Source of the DNA: Gammaproteobacteria bacterium
GTDB taxonomy: Bacteria; Pseudomonadota; Gammaproteobacteria; Nevskiales; Nevskiaceae
Reading direction: 5' to 3'
Length of the DNA: 64,000 nt
NCBI GenBank assembly: GCA_022599775.1
Contig: JAHZLQ010000060.1
Coordinates: forward strand, 1 to 64,000
Shown here: piece after piece, positions 1 to 5,670 of the stretch
Layout of the letters: every line of letters starts with the position of its first letter
How positions within the stretch are numbered: the first letter of the stretch is position 1
Made by a program: the position numbers and the translations under genes
The notes under the pieces: generated by a model
Seen by the model: the letters and a program-made list of their open reading frames with translations, nothing else
The model's database searches: none
Told to the model about the DNA's origin: nothing

Positions 1-147
1 AAGACTCGGTACCGGCCGGTGGCTAGCCTTTGCCGGGTCGGGACTTCCACCCGACTGGATCCCTCAAGGAGATTTCCGCTTCAGATTCTCTCCCTCAGCT
101 TCCCTCTCCTCCAGGCTTTGCCTGGCGCAATGTCCCCTTTTCCTCTC

Positions 148-438
148 TTATGCCGCAAGATTCTCTGCGGGAGTGACTTCCATTTCGACGCGCTTGCCGT
201 TGCGCCGCACCTCCTCGGCGAGTTCATAGCTGGTCTGCAAATTGAGCCAGAATCGAGGGTCGTTGCCGAAGTAGCGGCCTAGGCGTAGCGCTGTATCCGG
301 TGAGATGCCCCGCTTGCCTCCGAGGATTTCAGTGATCCGCCCGGATGGCAGATGCAGTGCCAAAGCCAGACGGTTGGCGGATAGTTCGCGTGCGGCCAGT
401 TCACGCTTGAGAATGCGGCCAGGGTGTACGGCGATCAT
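148..438 (-). CDS. higA: HigA-type antitoxin (XRE helix-turn-helix)
   Basis: A 96-residue protein that begins in the style of the HigA family (MIAVHPGRILKRE) and carries an XRE helix-turn-helix over about residues 18-60 (LSANRLALALHLPSGRITEI). The segment FWLNLQTSYEL is typical of the HigA C-terminal part. It lies 8 bp downstream of higB on the same strand, the toxin-first order of higBA operons. Family knowledge: HigA neutralises the HigB mRNA interferase and represses its own operon. A 9-bp inverted repeat upstream of higB is a probable operator. Both genes look intact. Confidence 0.9.
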   Translation of the reverse strand: MIAVHPGRILKRELAARELSANRLALALHLPSGRITEILGGKRGISPDTALRLGRYFGNDPRFWLNLQTSYELAEEVRRNGKRVEMEVTPAENLAA

Positions 439-446
439 TGGATTCC

Positions 447-725
447 TCAGTGATAGTCAACGATCTCGACATCCCAGGCATGCCCGTCTTCGAAGCGAAA
501 ACAAATCCGCCAGGGGCCGTTGATCGTCATGGCCCATTGGTTTTTGCGATCTCCTGTGAGCTTATGCAAGCCGACCGACTTCAATGGGCTGAGATTGCTC
601 AGCGCTTCGGCCGCTTCGAGTGCGGCCAGTAATTCGATCGCCGCGTCCTCGTCCAGGCCCGAAAATTTCGATTTGCCTTGCTCGGCGAACTTGCGGGTTG
701 CGGAGTTCGCCCAGGACTTGATCAT
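447..725 (-). CDS. higB: HigB-type toxin (RelE superfamily mRNA interferase)
   Basis: A 92-residue RelE/HigB-fold protein containing LHKLTGDRKNQWAMTING and WRICFRF, followed by a C-terminal VEIVDYH, as in HigB and the related plasmid maintenance killer proteins. Such toxins cleave mRNA on the ribosome. The gene precedes higA, and the reading frame is uninterrupted, so the module may be active. The ATG at 725 is 9 bp from the inverted repeat at 734-756. Confidence 0.9.
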   Translation of the reverse strand: MIKSWANSATRKFAEQGKSKFSGLDEDAAIELLAALEAAEALSNLSPLKSVGLHKLTGDRKNQWAMTINGPWRICFRFEDGHAWDVEIVDYH

Positions 726-733
726 GCCAAGAG

Positions 734-756
734 CGTACTACGGAGAGCGTAGTACG
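734..756. promoter_or_regulatory. Putative HigA operator (perfect inverted repeat)
   Basis: CGTACTACG, a 5-bp spacer GAGAG, then CGTAGTACG: a perfect 9-bp inverted repeat just upstream of the higB start. Position and symmetry fit an autoregulatory operator for the HigA dimer; this role is inferred. Confidence 0.6.
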
Positions 757-791
757 ACAACACGGCTACACCTGCGTCTTGACGCGTGTAC

Positions 792-890
792 TCAAAGGCC
801 GGGGGGCACGAACACCACCTGCCGGTTGTGCCCCCGCTGGACGACGTGATGCGGATAGCCCTCGACGACCACCCGGCCCATTCGCGGCAT
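792..890 (-). pseudogene. 5' remnant of a RAYT transposase gene
   Basis: Read on the minus strand, the first 27 codons after the ATG at 890 encode MPRMGRVVVEGYPHHVVQRG and the next residues through VVF, the same as the start of the full RAYT at 4517-5227, including an upstream AGGAGG-type ribosome site. The frame then loses homology and stops at 792 after 32 residues. The catalytic HVH and tyrosine parts are missing. It sits beside a copy of the RAYT-associated repeat (943-966), so it is the scar of an older RAYT copy or recombination event. Confidence 0.75.
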
Positions 891-942
891 GTCGCCTCCT
901 GACCTGCGCTGTCTGGACGGAAGTCTATGCGTTCAGGTCCAG

Positions 943-966
943 AAAATAAATCTGTCCCCTTTTCCC
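943..966 (-). repeat. RAYT-associated GGGGACAGATTTATTT motif
   Basis: On the minus strand this reads GGGAAAAGGGGACAGATT followed by TATTTT. It is the same motif that flanks the intact RAYT and separates the TA modules further right. It directly abuts the broken end of a nucleotidyltransferase gene. Confidence 0.8.
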
Positions 967-1118
967 GCCATATCGACATCACTCGTCGCCCCCAAGCGCC
1001 CGGCCGCCGCCGAACCGAACAGGATCGCCAGCCGCAGATCCGCATTGGCGGACAGAACCGCCGAAATCGCCGCCGAATCGAGCGGCGCAATGGAGGTGGG
1101 TATGTGGGCTTGTGCCAT
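966..1118 (-). pseudogene. Truncated minimal nucleotidyltransferase (MntA/KNTase-like)
   Basis: From the ATG at 1118 the minus strand encodes a start resembling small nucleotidyltransferases of the DNA polymerase beta superfamily. The active-site signature LFGSAAAGRLGATSDVDMA is clear: the GS motif followed by D-x-D-type aspartates. The homologous part ends exactly where the GGGGACAGATTTATTT motif begins at 966; translation continues through the repeat to a stop at 933. Such proteins usually pair with a HEPN partner in MntA/HepT modules. No HEPN gene is visible here, so the module is broken. Confidence 0.7.
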
Positions 1119-1486
1119 GGCGTCCGTGCCAGCAGGCCGACTGGTTTCCTCAATGTTCATGGAACTTGGGTGACTGACTGGGGCGTCCATCCCCAGCTTT
1201 CCGGCCATAGTCCGAACGAAGTTCGGGATTCTCAGTATGGGTTGCGGCCAAGCCGCCACGCCGCAAAAAGGAAACGCCGCCCGGAGGTGGCGTTTGCAAT
1301 GCCCAAGCAAACAAATCTGCCCCGTTTGCGGCAAGGTGGCCGCGCACGGATAAAACCATAAATAAATCTGTCTTCTTTTTTCCCTTAAGTGACAAAAATT
1401 GTCAGTACAAGACGCGGCCTGACTTGCCGCCGGTGAGCAATTTTTCGCATGAAACCATAACCGCTTGATTTCACTAGCAGGCCAAA
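1119..1486. other. Gene-free stretch with degenerate repeats and a hairpin
   Basis: No convincing gene lies between the nucleotidyltransferase remnant and the pilA promoter. There is a hairpin at 1272-1295 (AAACGCC ... GGCGTTT) followed on the minus strand by a T-rich run. Two degraded copies of the RAYT motif are visible: 1309-1327 (AAACAAATCTGCCCCGTTTG) and 1359-1384 (AAATAAATCTGTCTTCTTTT). It looks like a decaying accessory sequence. Confidence 0.5.
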
Positions 1487-1503
1487 CTGGTACGGCACGT
1501 GCT
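1487..1503 (+). promoter_or_regulatory. Sigma54-type promoter of pilA
   Basis: CTGGTACGGCACGTGCT matches the -24/-12 layout: GG and GC are 12 bp apart, against the consensus TGGCAC-N5-TTGC. It lies 57-73 bp before the pilA start, as expected for pilin genes, which are commonly driven by RpoN together with PilR. Confidence 0.7.
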
Positions 1504-1559
1504 GAGTCCAAACCTGAGCGGCCTTCAATCCGCATCAACCAGAAATCGGGAGACTCTCA

Positions 1560-2036
1560 ATGAAGACTCAGCAGCAGGGCTTTACCCTTATCGAACTGAT
1601 GATCGTCGTGGCGATCATTGGCATTTTGGCGGCGATTGCGTTGCCTGCTTATCAGGACTACATCAGTCGCTCCAAGGTTTCTGAAGGAATCCTTGCCGCG
1701 AGCCAATGCCGCACAACCATAGCGGAGGTGTATCAGACCGCCAATGCGGGCGACACTCCTGGAGCGAACGGATGGGGGTGTGAGGTGAACATCACCGGTG
1801 CAGCTGGCAGCGAGCCGACCCAGTATGTGCAAAGCGTCACAACCGACGCGGATGGTGCCATCACAGTTGCGGTTCGTGGCATCAGCGGCATCACTGACGG
1901 CCAAACAATCACACTTACACCGGTTGACAATGCCGGCGCTACTCTTACCGTCGCAAGCATTCCGACCCAAGTCTCTGGCTTTGATTGTAACCCGGGAACT
2001 GTTCCCGCCAAGTATCTCCCCGGCTCTTGTCGATAA
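1560..2036 (+). CDS. pilA: Type IV major pilin
   Basis: A 158-residue type IVa prepilin. The leader MKTQQQG is followed by [20 protein letters not shown], with prepilin peptidase cleavage expected between G7 and F8 and the conserved Glu at position 5 of the mature protein. A C-terminal disulfide loop is suggested by the cysteines in GFDCNPG and GSCR. The protein assembles into pili through PilB, PilC and PilD, which are encoded downstream at 6269-10153. In many genomes pilA is next to pilB; here about 4.2 kb of toxin-antitoxin and RAYT sequence lies between them. The ribosome site is GGGAG before the ATG. Confidence 0.95.
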   Translation: MKTQQQGFTLIELMIVVAIIGILAAIALPAYQDYISRSKVSEGILAASQCRTTIAEVYQTANAGDTPGANGWGCEVNITGAAGSEPTQYVQSVTTDADGAITVAVRGISGITDGQTITLTPVDNAGATLTVASIPTQVSGFDCNPGTVPAKYLPGSCR

Positions 2037-2081
2037 GGGAAATAGGGAAATAGGGAAATAGGGAACAGACCCCAATTTCCC
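2037..2081 (+). repeat. GGGAAATA tandem repeat plus GGGAACAGACCCC motif
   Basis: Three perfect 8-bp units GGGAAATA (2037-2044, 2045-2052, 2053-2060) start directly after the pilA stop codon. They run into GGGAACAGACCCCAATTTCC. The latter resembles the second signature type (GGGGTCTGTTCCC-like) that accompanies RAYT/REP elements in many gammaproteobacteria. Confidence 0.7.
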
Positions 2082-2100
2082 CGCAACACGCAACATCTGG

Positions 2101-2125
2101 AAAGGCCGCCTCGCGCGGCCTTTCT
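2101..2125 (+). terminator. Intrinsic terminator after pilA
   Basis: AAAGGCCGC, a short loop, then GCGGCCTTT and TCTTTATTTT: a GC-rich stem with a T-rich tail, 65 bp after the pilA stop. Confidence 0.8.
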
Positions 2126-2203
2126 TTATTTTCTGCATCAATCAGTGTCTGGGCGCGCCAGCCTGATGCCACGTCGCCGAGTGGCATCTGCTAGGATTTC
2201 AAC

Positions 2204-2413
2204 ATGAGCAAGGTCGAAACACCAAACTTGGTGCTGGAACACCTCAGGTACATCCGTTCAGTTGTGGACCGGACGGATGCGACGGTGTCGGAGTTGCGCG
2301 TACGGGTTGGGCATCTCGAAGAGCAGTATGCCTCAATGAGTCGCCGAATCGATCGTATCGACGAGCGCGTCGATCGCATCGAGCGTCGGCTGGACTTGGT
2401 CGACACTGAGTAG
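2204..2413 (+). CDS. Small coiled-coil protein of unknown function
   Basis: A 69-residue protein with an AGGA ribosome site before the ATG. The second half is a regular heptad coiled coil (SRRIDRIDERVDRIERRLDL) with a strong arginine/aspartate pattern. There is no signal peptide or membrane segment. Similar small coiled-coil proteins occur beside toxin-antitoxin genes in proteobacteria, but no toxin partner in the same orientation is visible here, so no function is assigned. It ends 23 bp before a RAYT-type motif. Confidence 0.7.
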   Translation: MSKVETPNLVLEHLRYIRSVVDRTDATVSELRVRVGHLEEQYASMSRRIDRIDERVDRIERRLDLVDTE

Positions 2414-2436
2414 ACCGTGAGTAAAAGGGACAGTAT

Positions 2437-2460
2437 AAGGGGACAGATTTATTTAAACCC
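2437..2460 (+). repeat. RAYT-associated GGGGACAGATTTATTT motif
   Basis: AAGGGGACAGATTTATTTAA then ACCC. It marks the right side of the coiled-coil gene and the 3' side of the parDE module. A partial AAAAGGGACAGTATA precedes it, suggesting a doubled copy. Confidence 0.8.
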
Positions 2461-2570
2461 GAATCGATCAAACCCACCCGACCCAAAGCTCTCCGCTCGA
2501 ACCGTGTTCCTCACGCGTGACGCCGGTCATTCGTAGTGCGTGAGGACGGGACTTGCTCCTTGCCACCACA

Positions 2571-2872
2571 TCAGGGTTCGAACAAGAGACCTGCGTAGTC
2601 CGTCGCGCCGTGAAGGATGTGCAGTACAACCACCACCCCTTCTGCCTCGACGCGATAAAAGATCAGATAGCTACCATGCACTCGGCGACGGACACCGAAC
2701 CTCTCGTAGCGGGGTACCAGGGGAAACGCCAGCGGCGCATCTGCCAAGCTGAGGCACTTGTCGCGTAGCTCCTGCACAAGAGTCAAAGCCCTCAGCGGGT
2801 TGTCCTGGGCAATGTATAGTCGGCGATGCCTTCCAGATTGGTCTGGGCCTCCGCCGTAATACGGACCCTCAC
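2571..2872 (-). pseudogene. parE: ParE-type toxin gene with a frameshift
   Basis: The first part starts at a GTG (2872-2870) overlapping the parD stop by 4 bp and encodes VRVRITAEAQTNLEGIADYT, a normal ParE start. It then reads into a stop at 2794-2792. The rest of ParE (YIAQDNPLRALTLVQELRDK, then FGVRRRVHGSYLIFYR and HILHG) continues to 2571 in another frame. The switch is near 2812-2820, where one base added or two removed would restore DYIAQDNP. The toxin is therefore inactive unless this is a sequencing error or frameshift recoding. Family role: DNA gyrase poison. Confidence 0.8.
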
Positions 2873-3117
2873 GCGCCGTACTTTTCCGCCAACCGACTAA
2901 ACACTTCTTCAGCAGGTTGGGTCCGACCCGAATCAGCATCGGCAACGCCGCGCGTAATGGAGGCGTCCAGCGCCGCCAGCCGGGCTTCGCGATCTTGTAT
3001 CAAGCGAACCCCCTCTCTCAGGACTTCACTCTTCGAGCCGTAGCGGCCTGATTCCACGAGCTTCTGAACGTAGCCTTCAAGTTGTTTCCCGAGGTCGGCA
3101 CTGATCATTGCATTCAC
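2869..3117 (-). CDS. parD: ParD-type antitoxin
   Basis: Up to 82 residues with the ParD pattern: ribbon-helix-helix N-terminus (ISADLGKQLEGYVQKLVES), GRYGSKSEVLREGVRLIQDR in the middle, and an acidic C-terminal tail that would wrap the toxin. The start may be GTG at 3117 or ATG at 3108. The reading frame is intact although parE is not. The start lies only a few bases from a RAYT motif (3121-3148), so the native promoter region is replaced by, or must lie within, that repeat. Confidence 0.85.
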   Translation of the reverse strand: MNAMISADLGKQLEGYVQKLVESGRYGSKSEVLREGVRLIQDREARLAALDASITRGVADADSGRTQPAEEVFSRLAEKYGA

Positions 3118-3120
3118 GAG

Positions 3121-3148
3121 TAAAAGGGGACAGATTTATTTAAACCCG
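3121..3148 (+). repeat. RAYT-associated GGGGACAGATTTATTT motif
   Basis: TAAAAGGGGACAGATTTATT then TAAACCCG, directly upstream of parD and between the parDE and yefM-yoeB modules. Confidence 0.85.
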
Positions 3149-3200
3149 CTGGGGGGGAATGCTTTCGGGCCAGGTCTTGATTTCTTGCGCTTGATGCCGA

Positions 3201-3464
3201 TCATTCGTAGTGCGTCCACATTCTCAGCACCTTGACAACCCGCGCTTCTTCAAGGACTTGGTATACGAGACGATGCTGAATGTTGATGCGCCGCGAGTAG
3301 GCGCCCGACAGATCACCCACGAGCTTCTCGTAGCTTGGCGGATTCCTGAACGGGTCTTCGGCAAGGATGTCGAGCAGCTCCCCGGCTTTCTGCTTGAGCC
3401 CGGAAGCGGTGAGCTTTCTGGCGTCCTTCTTGGCCTGCTTGGTGTAGGCCAGTTGCCACGTCAC
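3201..3464 (-). CDS. yoeB: YoeB-type toxin (Txe/YoeB mRNA interferase)
   Basis: An 87-residue toxin with the YoeB hallmarks: KQAKKDARKLTASGLKQKA near the N-terminus, PFRNPPSYEKLVGDLSGAYS in the middle, SRRINIQHRLVYQV and the C-terminal RMWTHYE. These include the conserved Glu, Arg and terminal His/Tyr of the RelE-fold active site. The family cleaves mRNA at the ribosome. Its start overlaps the yefM stop by 4 bp, so the pair is translationally coupled. Intact. Confidence 0.95.
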   Translation of the reverse strand: MTWQLAYTKQAKKDARKLTASGLKQKAGELLDILAEDPFRNPPSYEKLVGDLSGAYSRRINIQHRLVYQVLEEARVVKVLRMWTHYE

Positions 3465-3703
3465 CAGTCCAACTCTCGATCACATTCATCGAGGGGTGTC
3501 GCCATTCCTTCCTGAATGGATTCGCGCATACCGGGGACGCCGAGCAGATATAGGGTCTCCTGAACCGCCTTCCAATCCGATTCGGACAGCAGCACAGCGT
3601 TGTTGCGCTTGCCCGTGATGTGGACTGGCTCATGCGAAACGGCCGCTTCGTCGATCAGCCGGTAGAAGTTCGCACGGGCTTCGCTGGCAGTCAGCGTGCT
3701 CAT
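3461..3703 (-). CDS. yefM: YefM-type antitoxin (Phd/YefM family)
   Basis: An 80-residue protein starting MSTLTASEARANFYRLIDEA and containing PVHITGKRNNAVLLSESDW, the classic YefM fold. The C-terminal acidic region (ATPLDECDRELDW) would bind the toxin. I chose the ATG at 3703 because GGAG lies 6 bp before it; a TTG at 3715 in the same frame would sit on that ribosome site. It neutralises YoeB and represses the operon, probably through the two hexamers at 3731-3748. Confidence 0.95.
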   Translation of the reverse strand: MSTLTASEARANFYRLIDEAAVSHEPVHITGKRNNAVLLSESDWKAVQETLYLLGVPGMRESIQEGMATPLDECDRELDW

Positions 3704-3730
3704 CTCAAGCTCCAAGTATTCAGAATTGAG

Positions 3731-3748
3731 CGTACGGTTTTACGTACG
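3731..3748. promoter_or_regulatory. Putative YefM-YoeB operator (two CGTACG hexamers)
   Basis: Two palindromic CGTACG hexamers (3731-3736 and 3743-3748) are spaced 12 bp centre to centre, 28-45 bp upstream of yefM. The E. coli yefM-yoeB operator uses TGTACA hexamers at the same 12-bp spacing, so the geometry is conserved while the outer bases differ. Confidence 0.65.
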
Positions 3749-3766
3749 AAATCGCAAGGAGCGCAC

Positions 3767-3810
3767 GGGAAAAGGGGACCACGGGAAAAGGGGACAGATT
3801 TATTTAAACC
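3767..3810 (+). repeat. Doubled RAYT-associated motif
   Basis: GGGAAAAGGGGACC followed by ACGGGAAAAGGGGACAGATT and TATTTAAACC: a partial and a complete copy in tandem between the yefM-yoeB and brnTA modules. Confidence 0.85.
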
Positions 3811-3908
3811 ACTGGAGCGAAAGCGTTCTTGTTTACGATGACACGTTGCTCTGTTCACTAAACCGCGCCGTATATGTCGCCCGCGAATGTCCCGTCGCCC
3901 CAGCCGAC

Positions 3909-4178
3909 TCACTTCGCAGAATGCTGTTCCAGCCAGTCACGCAACGCGGCGTCGACGCGTGTTTGCCAGCCACTGCCGGTTGCGCGGAACGAGCTGAGCA
4001 CATCCGGCGACAGGCGAATGGTGATGCGCTCCTTGGTCACGTCTGATTTCGGGCGACCGCGTTTGACCAGTGCGCCCCCCTTGTATTCATCGGCGCGATC
4101 GAAGAAGTCGTCCGTGAGTTCGGGCGCGTCGTCAGGGTCAACCCAGTTTTTGCCGGTAGCGTGTTTGTTCGCGTTCAT
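3909..4178 (-). CDS. brnA: BrnA-type antitoxin
   Basis: An 89-residue antitoxin with the typical BrnA acidic segment (PDDAPELTDDFFDRADEY), the motif RGRPKSDVTKERITIRLSPD and a ribbon-helix-helix DNA-binding C-terminal part ending GSGWQTRVDAALRDWLE. BrnA binds the BrnT toxin and autoregulates the operon. It overlaps the 3' end of brnT by 41 bp, as is common for this pair. The frame is intact while brnT is shifted. Confidence 0.9.
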   Translation of the reverse strand: MNANKHATGKNWVDPDDAPELTDDFFDRADEYKGGALVKRGRPKSDVTKERITIRLSPDVLSSFRATGSGWQTRVDAALRDWLEQHSAK

Positions 4179-4409
4179 TGGCTTTCCTCATGCTGATGAT
4201 GCGACGAACCTCGCCGCGCGGTGTCCAGACCAATACGACCATGCGTTGATCCAACAGGCCGACCGTGACTATCGATCTTCGCCGTAGGCCTCCCGCAGAT
4301 CGGGCGCGGTGAGGTGATGTCCCGCGAAAATCTCGCCGGTTCGTGCGAAGTCTAGGCCGCGTTCGGCCAGTGTCTTGTTCCGTTTCTCAGAGTCGAACTC
4401 GATTTTCAC
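4138..4409 (-). pseudogene. brnT: BrnT-type toxin gene with a frameshift
   Basis: From GTG at 4409 the minus strand encodes VKIEFDSEKRNKTLAERGLD then FARTGEIFAG and REAYGEDR, after which a TAG stop occurs at 4271-4269. Directly afterwards the next frame gives VTVGLLDQRMVVLVWTPRGE and VRRIISMRKANERE, the classic BrnT second half, up to a stop at 4138. One missing base near 4271 explains the break (expected GEDRxVTVG). The toxin should be inactive unless the base is a sequencing error. Family role: RelE-fold ribonuclease. Confidence 0.85.
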
Positions 4410-4485
4410 GCAAATTACTGTATGGACAATAAATATGAATTACAAGCCATCGATCGGGGACGGAAACGCAGAAACGCAGCGGAAA

Positions 4486-4530
4486 CCGGAAAAGGGGACC
4501 GGAAAACGGGACAGATTTATTTAAACTCGC
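4486..4530 (+). repeat. Doubled RAYT-associated motif at the 3' end of the RAYT gene
   Basis: CCGGAAAAGGGGACC then GGAAAACGGGACAGATTTAT and TTAAACTCGCC. On the minus strand the stop codon and last residues of the RAYT gene (4517) lie inside this copy, linking the motif physically to the transposase gene. Confidence 0.85.
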
Positions 4531-5227
4531 CGTGATCAGCTTGCTTCCTGGGCCGACCCCGCCCTCGGTGCTCAAGGCGGATGCCGGCAATCTTCTCCAT
4601 CTCATCAACGAACCGACTCGTACCGGTGAGCTGGCCACGCTGCAGGGATTCGCGGATCAAGGTCCATTCTCCGACCGGAATGGCGTCCTTCAAGTACCGT
4701 GCGTACGCCTGCCTGCGTTCGGCTTCGCTCCGGCCGAGTGAAAGATAGCTGGGATCCCAGTCCAGAAGATCATCGGCGACTTGACCCAGCCGCGCCCGTG
4801 CGCTCGACCACGCATAGGCTGCCGGATCAGCAACCATGCGGGCACGCACTGGGTTGAGTTCGATATAGCGGCAACAGGCCAGCAAGTAGGTGTCGGCCTG
4901 AACCACACTCGACTTGTAGCGGCTTTCCCAAAGCGTACCGGAGCGTCCTTCCAGCCGATTGCGGTAACGGGTTGCTCGCGCGGCCAGGGCTTTCATGAAT
5001 GAGCCCAAGGACGATGCGCCGTCGCGTGGCCCCAGCAGCAGGTGCACGTGATTGGCCATCAAGCAGTAGGCGTACAGCCAAATGCCGAACGTCTCCTTGA
5101 GTTCACGGATATCGCTCAGGTAGCGCTCGAAATCCTCCGGCGCCGCGAACACCACTTGCCGGTTGTGCCCACGCTGTACGACGTGATGTGGATAGCCCTC
5201 CACGACCACCCGTCCCATTCGCGGCAT
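4517..5227 (-). CDS. REP-associated tyrosine transposase (RAYT, IS200-like Y1 family)
   Basis: A 236-residue Y1/HUH transposase. It starts MPRMGRVVVEGYPHHVVQRG, carries the metal-binding HUH motif as NHVHLL near residue 66, and has the downstream YKSSVVQADTYLLACCRYIE segment with RYIELNPVRARMV that is diagnostic of RAYTs. I chose the ATG at 5227, with GGAGG 5 bp upstream; the in-frame TTG at 5239 overlaps that site. The gene is bracketed by inverted copies of GGGGACAGATTTATTT (4486-4530 and 5281-5303). Family knowledge: RAYTs process REP hairpins and are mostly domesticated single-copy genes. It is intact and may be responsible for spreading the motif through this zone. Confidence 0.9.
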   Translation of the reverse strand: MPRMGRVVVEGYPHHVVQRGHNRQVVFAAPEDFERYLSDIRELKETFGIWLYAYCLMANHVHLLLGPRDGASSLGSFMKALAARATRYRNRLEGRSGTLWESRYKSSVVQADTYLLACCRYIELNPVRARMVADPAAYAWSSARARLGQVADDLLDWDPSYLSLGRSEAERRQAYARYLKDAIPVGEWTLIRESLQRGQLTGTSRFVDEMEKIAGIRLEHRGRGRPRKQADHGEFK

Positions 5228-5280
5228 GTGGCCTCCCAATTTCTAAACTGCCCGCCGCAAGCCTATGGCTTTTGAGGCAT

Positions 5281-5303
5281 TAAATAAATCTGTCCCCTTT
5301 TTA
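5281..5303 (-). repeat. RAYT-associated motif, right copy
   Basis: TAAATAAATCTGTCCCCTTT then TTA, the inverted partner of the copy at 4486-4530 across the RAYT gene. Confidence 0.85.
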
Positions 5304-5323
5304 CTGAATCTACGGCTTTAGTA

Positions 5324-5348
5324 TTAAATAAATCCGTCCCCTTTTTTT
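5324..5348 (-). repeat. RAYT-associated motif, second right copy
   Basis: TTAAATAAATCCGTCCCCTT then TTTTT; one base differs from the standard motif (CCGTCC for CTGTCC). It precedes the phd/vapC module. Confidence 0.8.
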
Positions 5349-5392
5349 GTTTCTACGGTCCCCATTTTACTCAGCCCCTACCGGGCCGATGT

Positions 5393-5413
5393 TATAGTCA
5401 AGTCCCATGACTT
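5393..5413 (+). promoter_or_regulatory. Candidate promoter/operator of the phd-vapC module
   Basis: A TATAGT hexamer at 5393-5398 that could be a -10 element overlaps an inverted repeat AAGTC-CCAT-GACTT (5400-5413), 20 bp before the antitoxin ATG. The position fits an autoregulated antitoxin operator; no clear -35 is seen. Confidence 0.35.
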
Positions 5414-5433
5414 AGTCCATATGGAAACCCACC

Positions 5434-5670
5434 ATGGCGGTAATCGTCAATGTCCATCAAGCGAAGACGCAGTTCTCGCGCCTGCTGGAGCAGGCGCACG
5501 CCGGCCAAGAGATCATTCTGGCCAAGGCAGGCAAGCCTTACGCGCGGCTGGTGCCGCTGGCGCCGCCCGAAAGCAAGCGGCGGCCCGGCAGGCTGGCCGG
5601 GAAAGTAGGCGACGCATTCTTTGACCCACTTCCGGACGAGGAACTCGAGGCCTGGGAGCCGGAAACGTGA
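5434..5670 (+). CDS. Phd/YefM-family antitoxin (VapB-like)
   Basis: A 78-residue antitoxin starting MAVIVNVHQAKTQFSRLLEQ with AGQEIILAKAGKPYARLVPL, the prevent-host-death fold. The C-terminal part is charged and proline-rich (FFDPLPDEELEAWEPET) and would bind the PIN toxin. The stop overlaps the vapC start by 4 bp. The module is intact and on the plus strand, unlike the other four TA pairs here. Confidence 0.9.
   Translation: MAVIVNVHQAKTQFSRLLEQAHAGQEIILAKAGKPYARLVPLAPPESKRRPGRLAGKVGDAFFDPLPDEELEAWEPET

Noticed and set aside
722-1153. Minus-strand frame of 143 codons upstream of higB
   Set aside because: It crosses the RAYT remnant and motif in the wrong frame and has no homology-like features.
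2869-2945. ParE starting at an ATG at 2945 in the downstream frame
   Set aside because: This would give 40 residues of antitoxin-antisense-like sequence with no ParE similarity before the true toxin part; a frameshift is simpler.
943-5348. Integron or attC cassette array
   Set aside because: The repeats lack attC core sites and long imperfect palindromes, there is no integron integrase, and they match RAYT-associated motifs.
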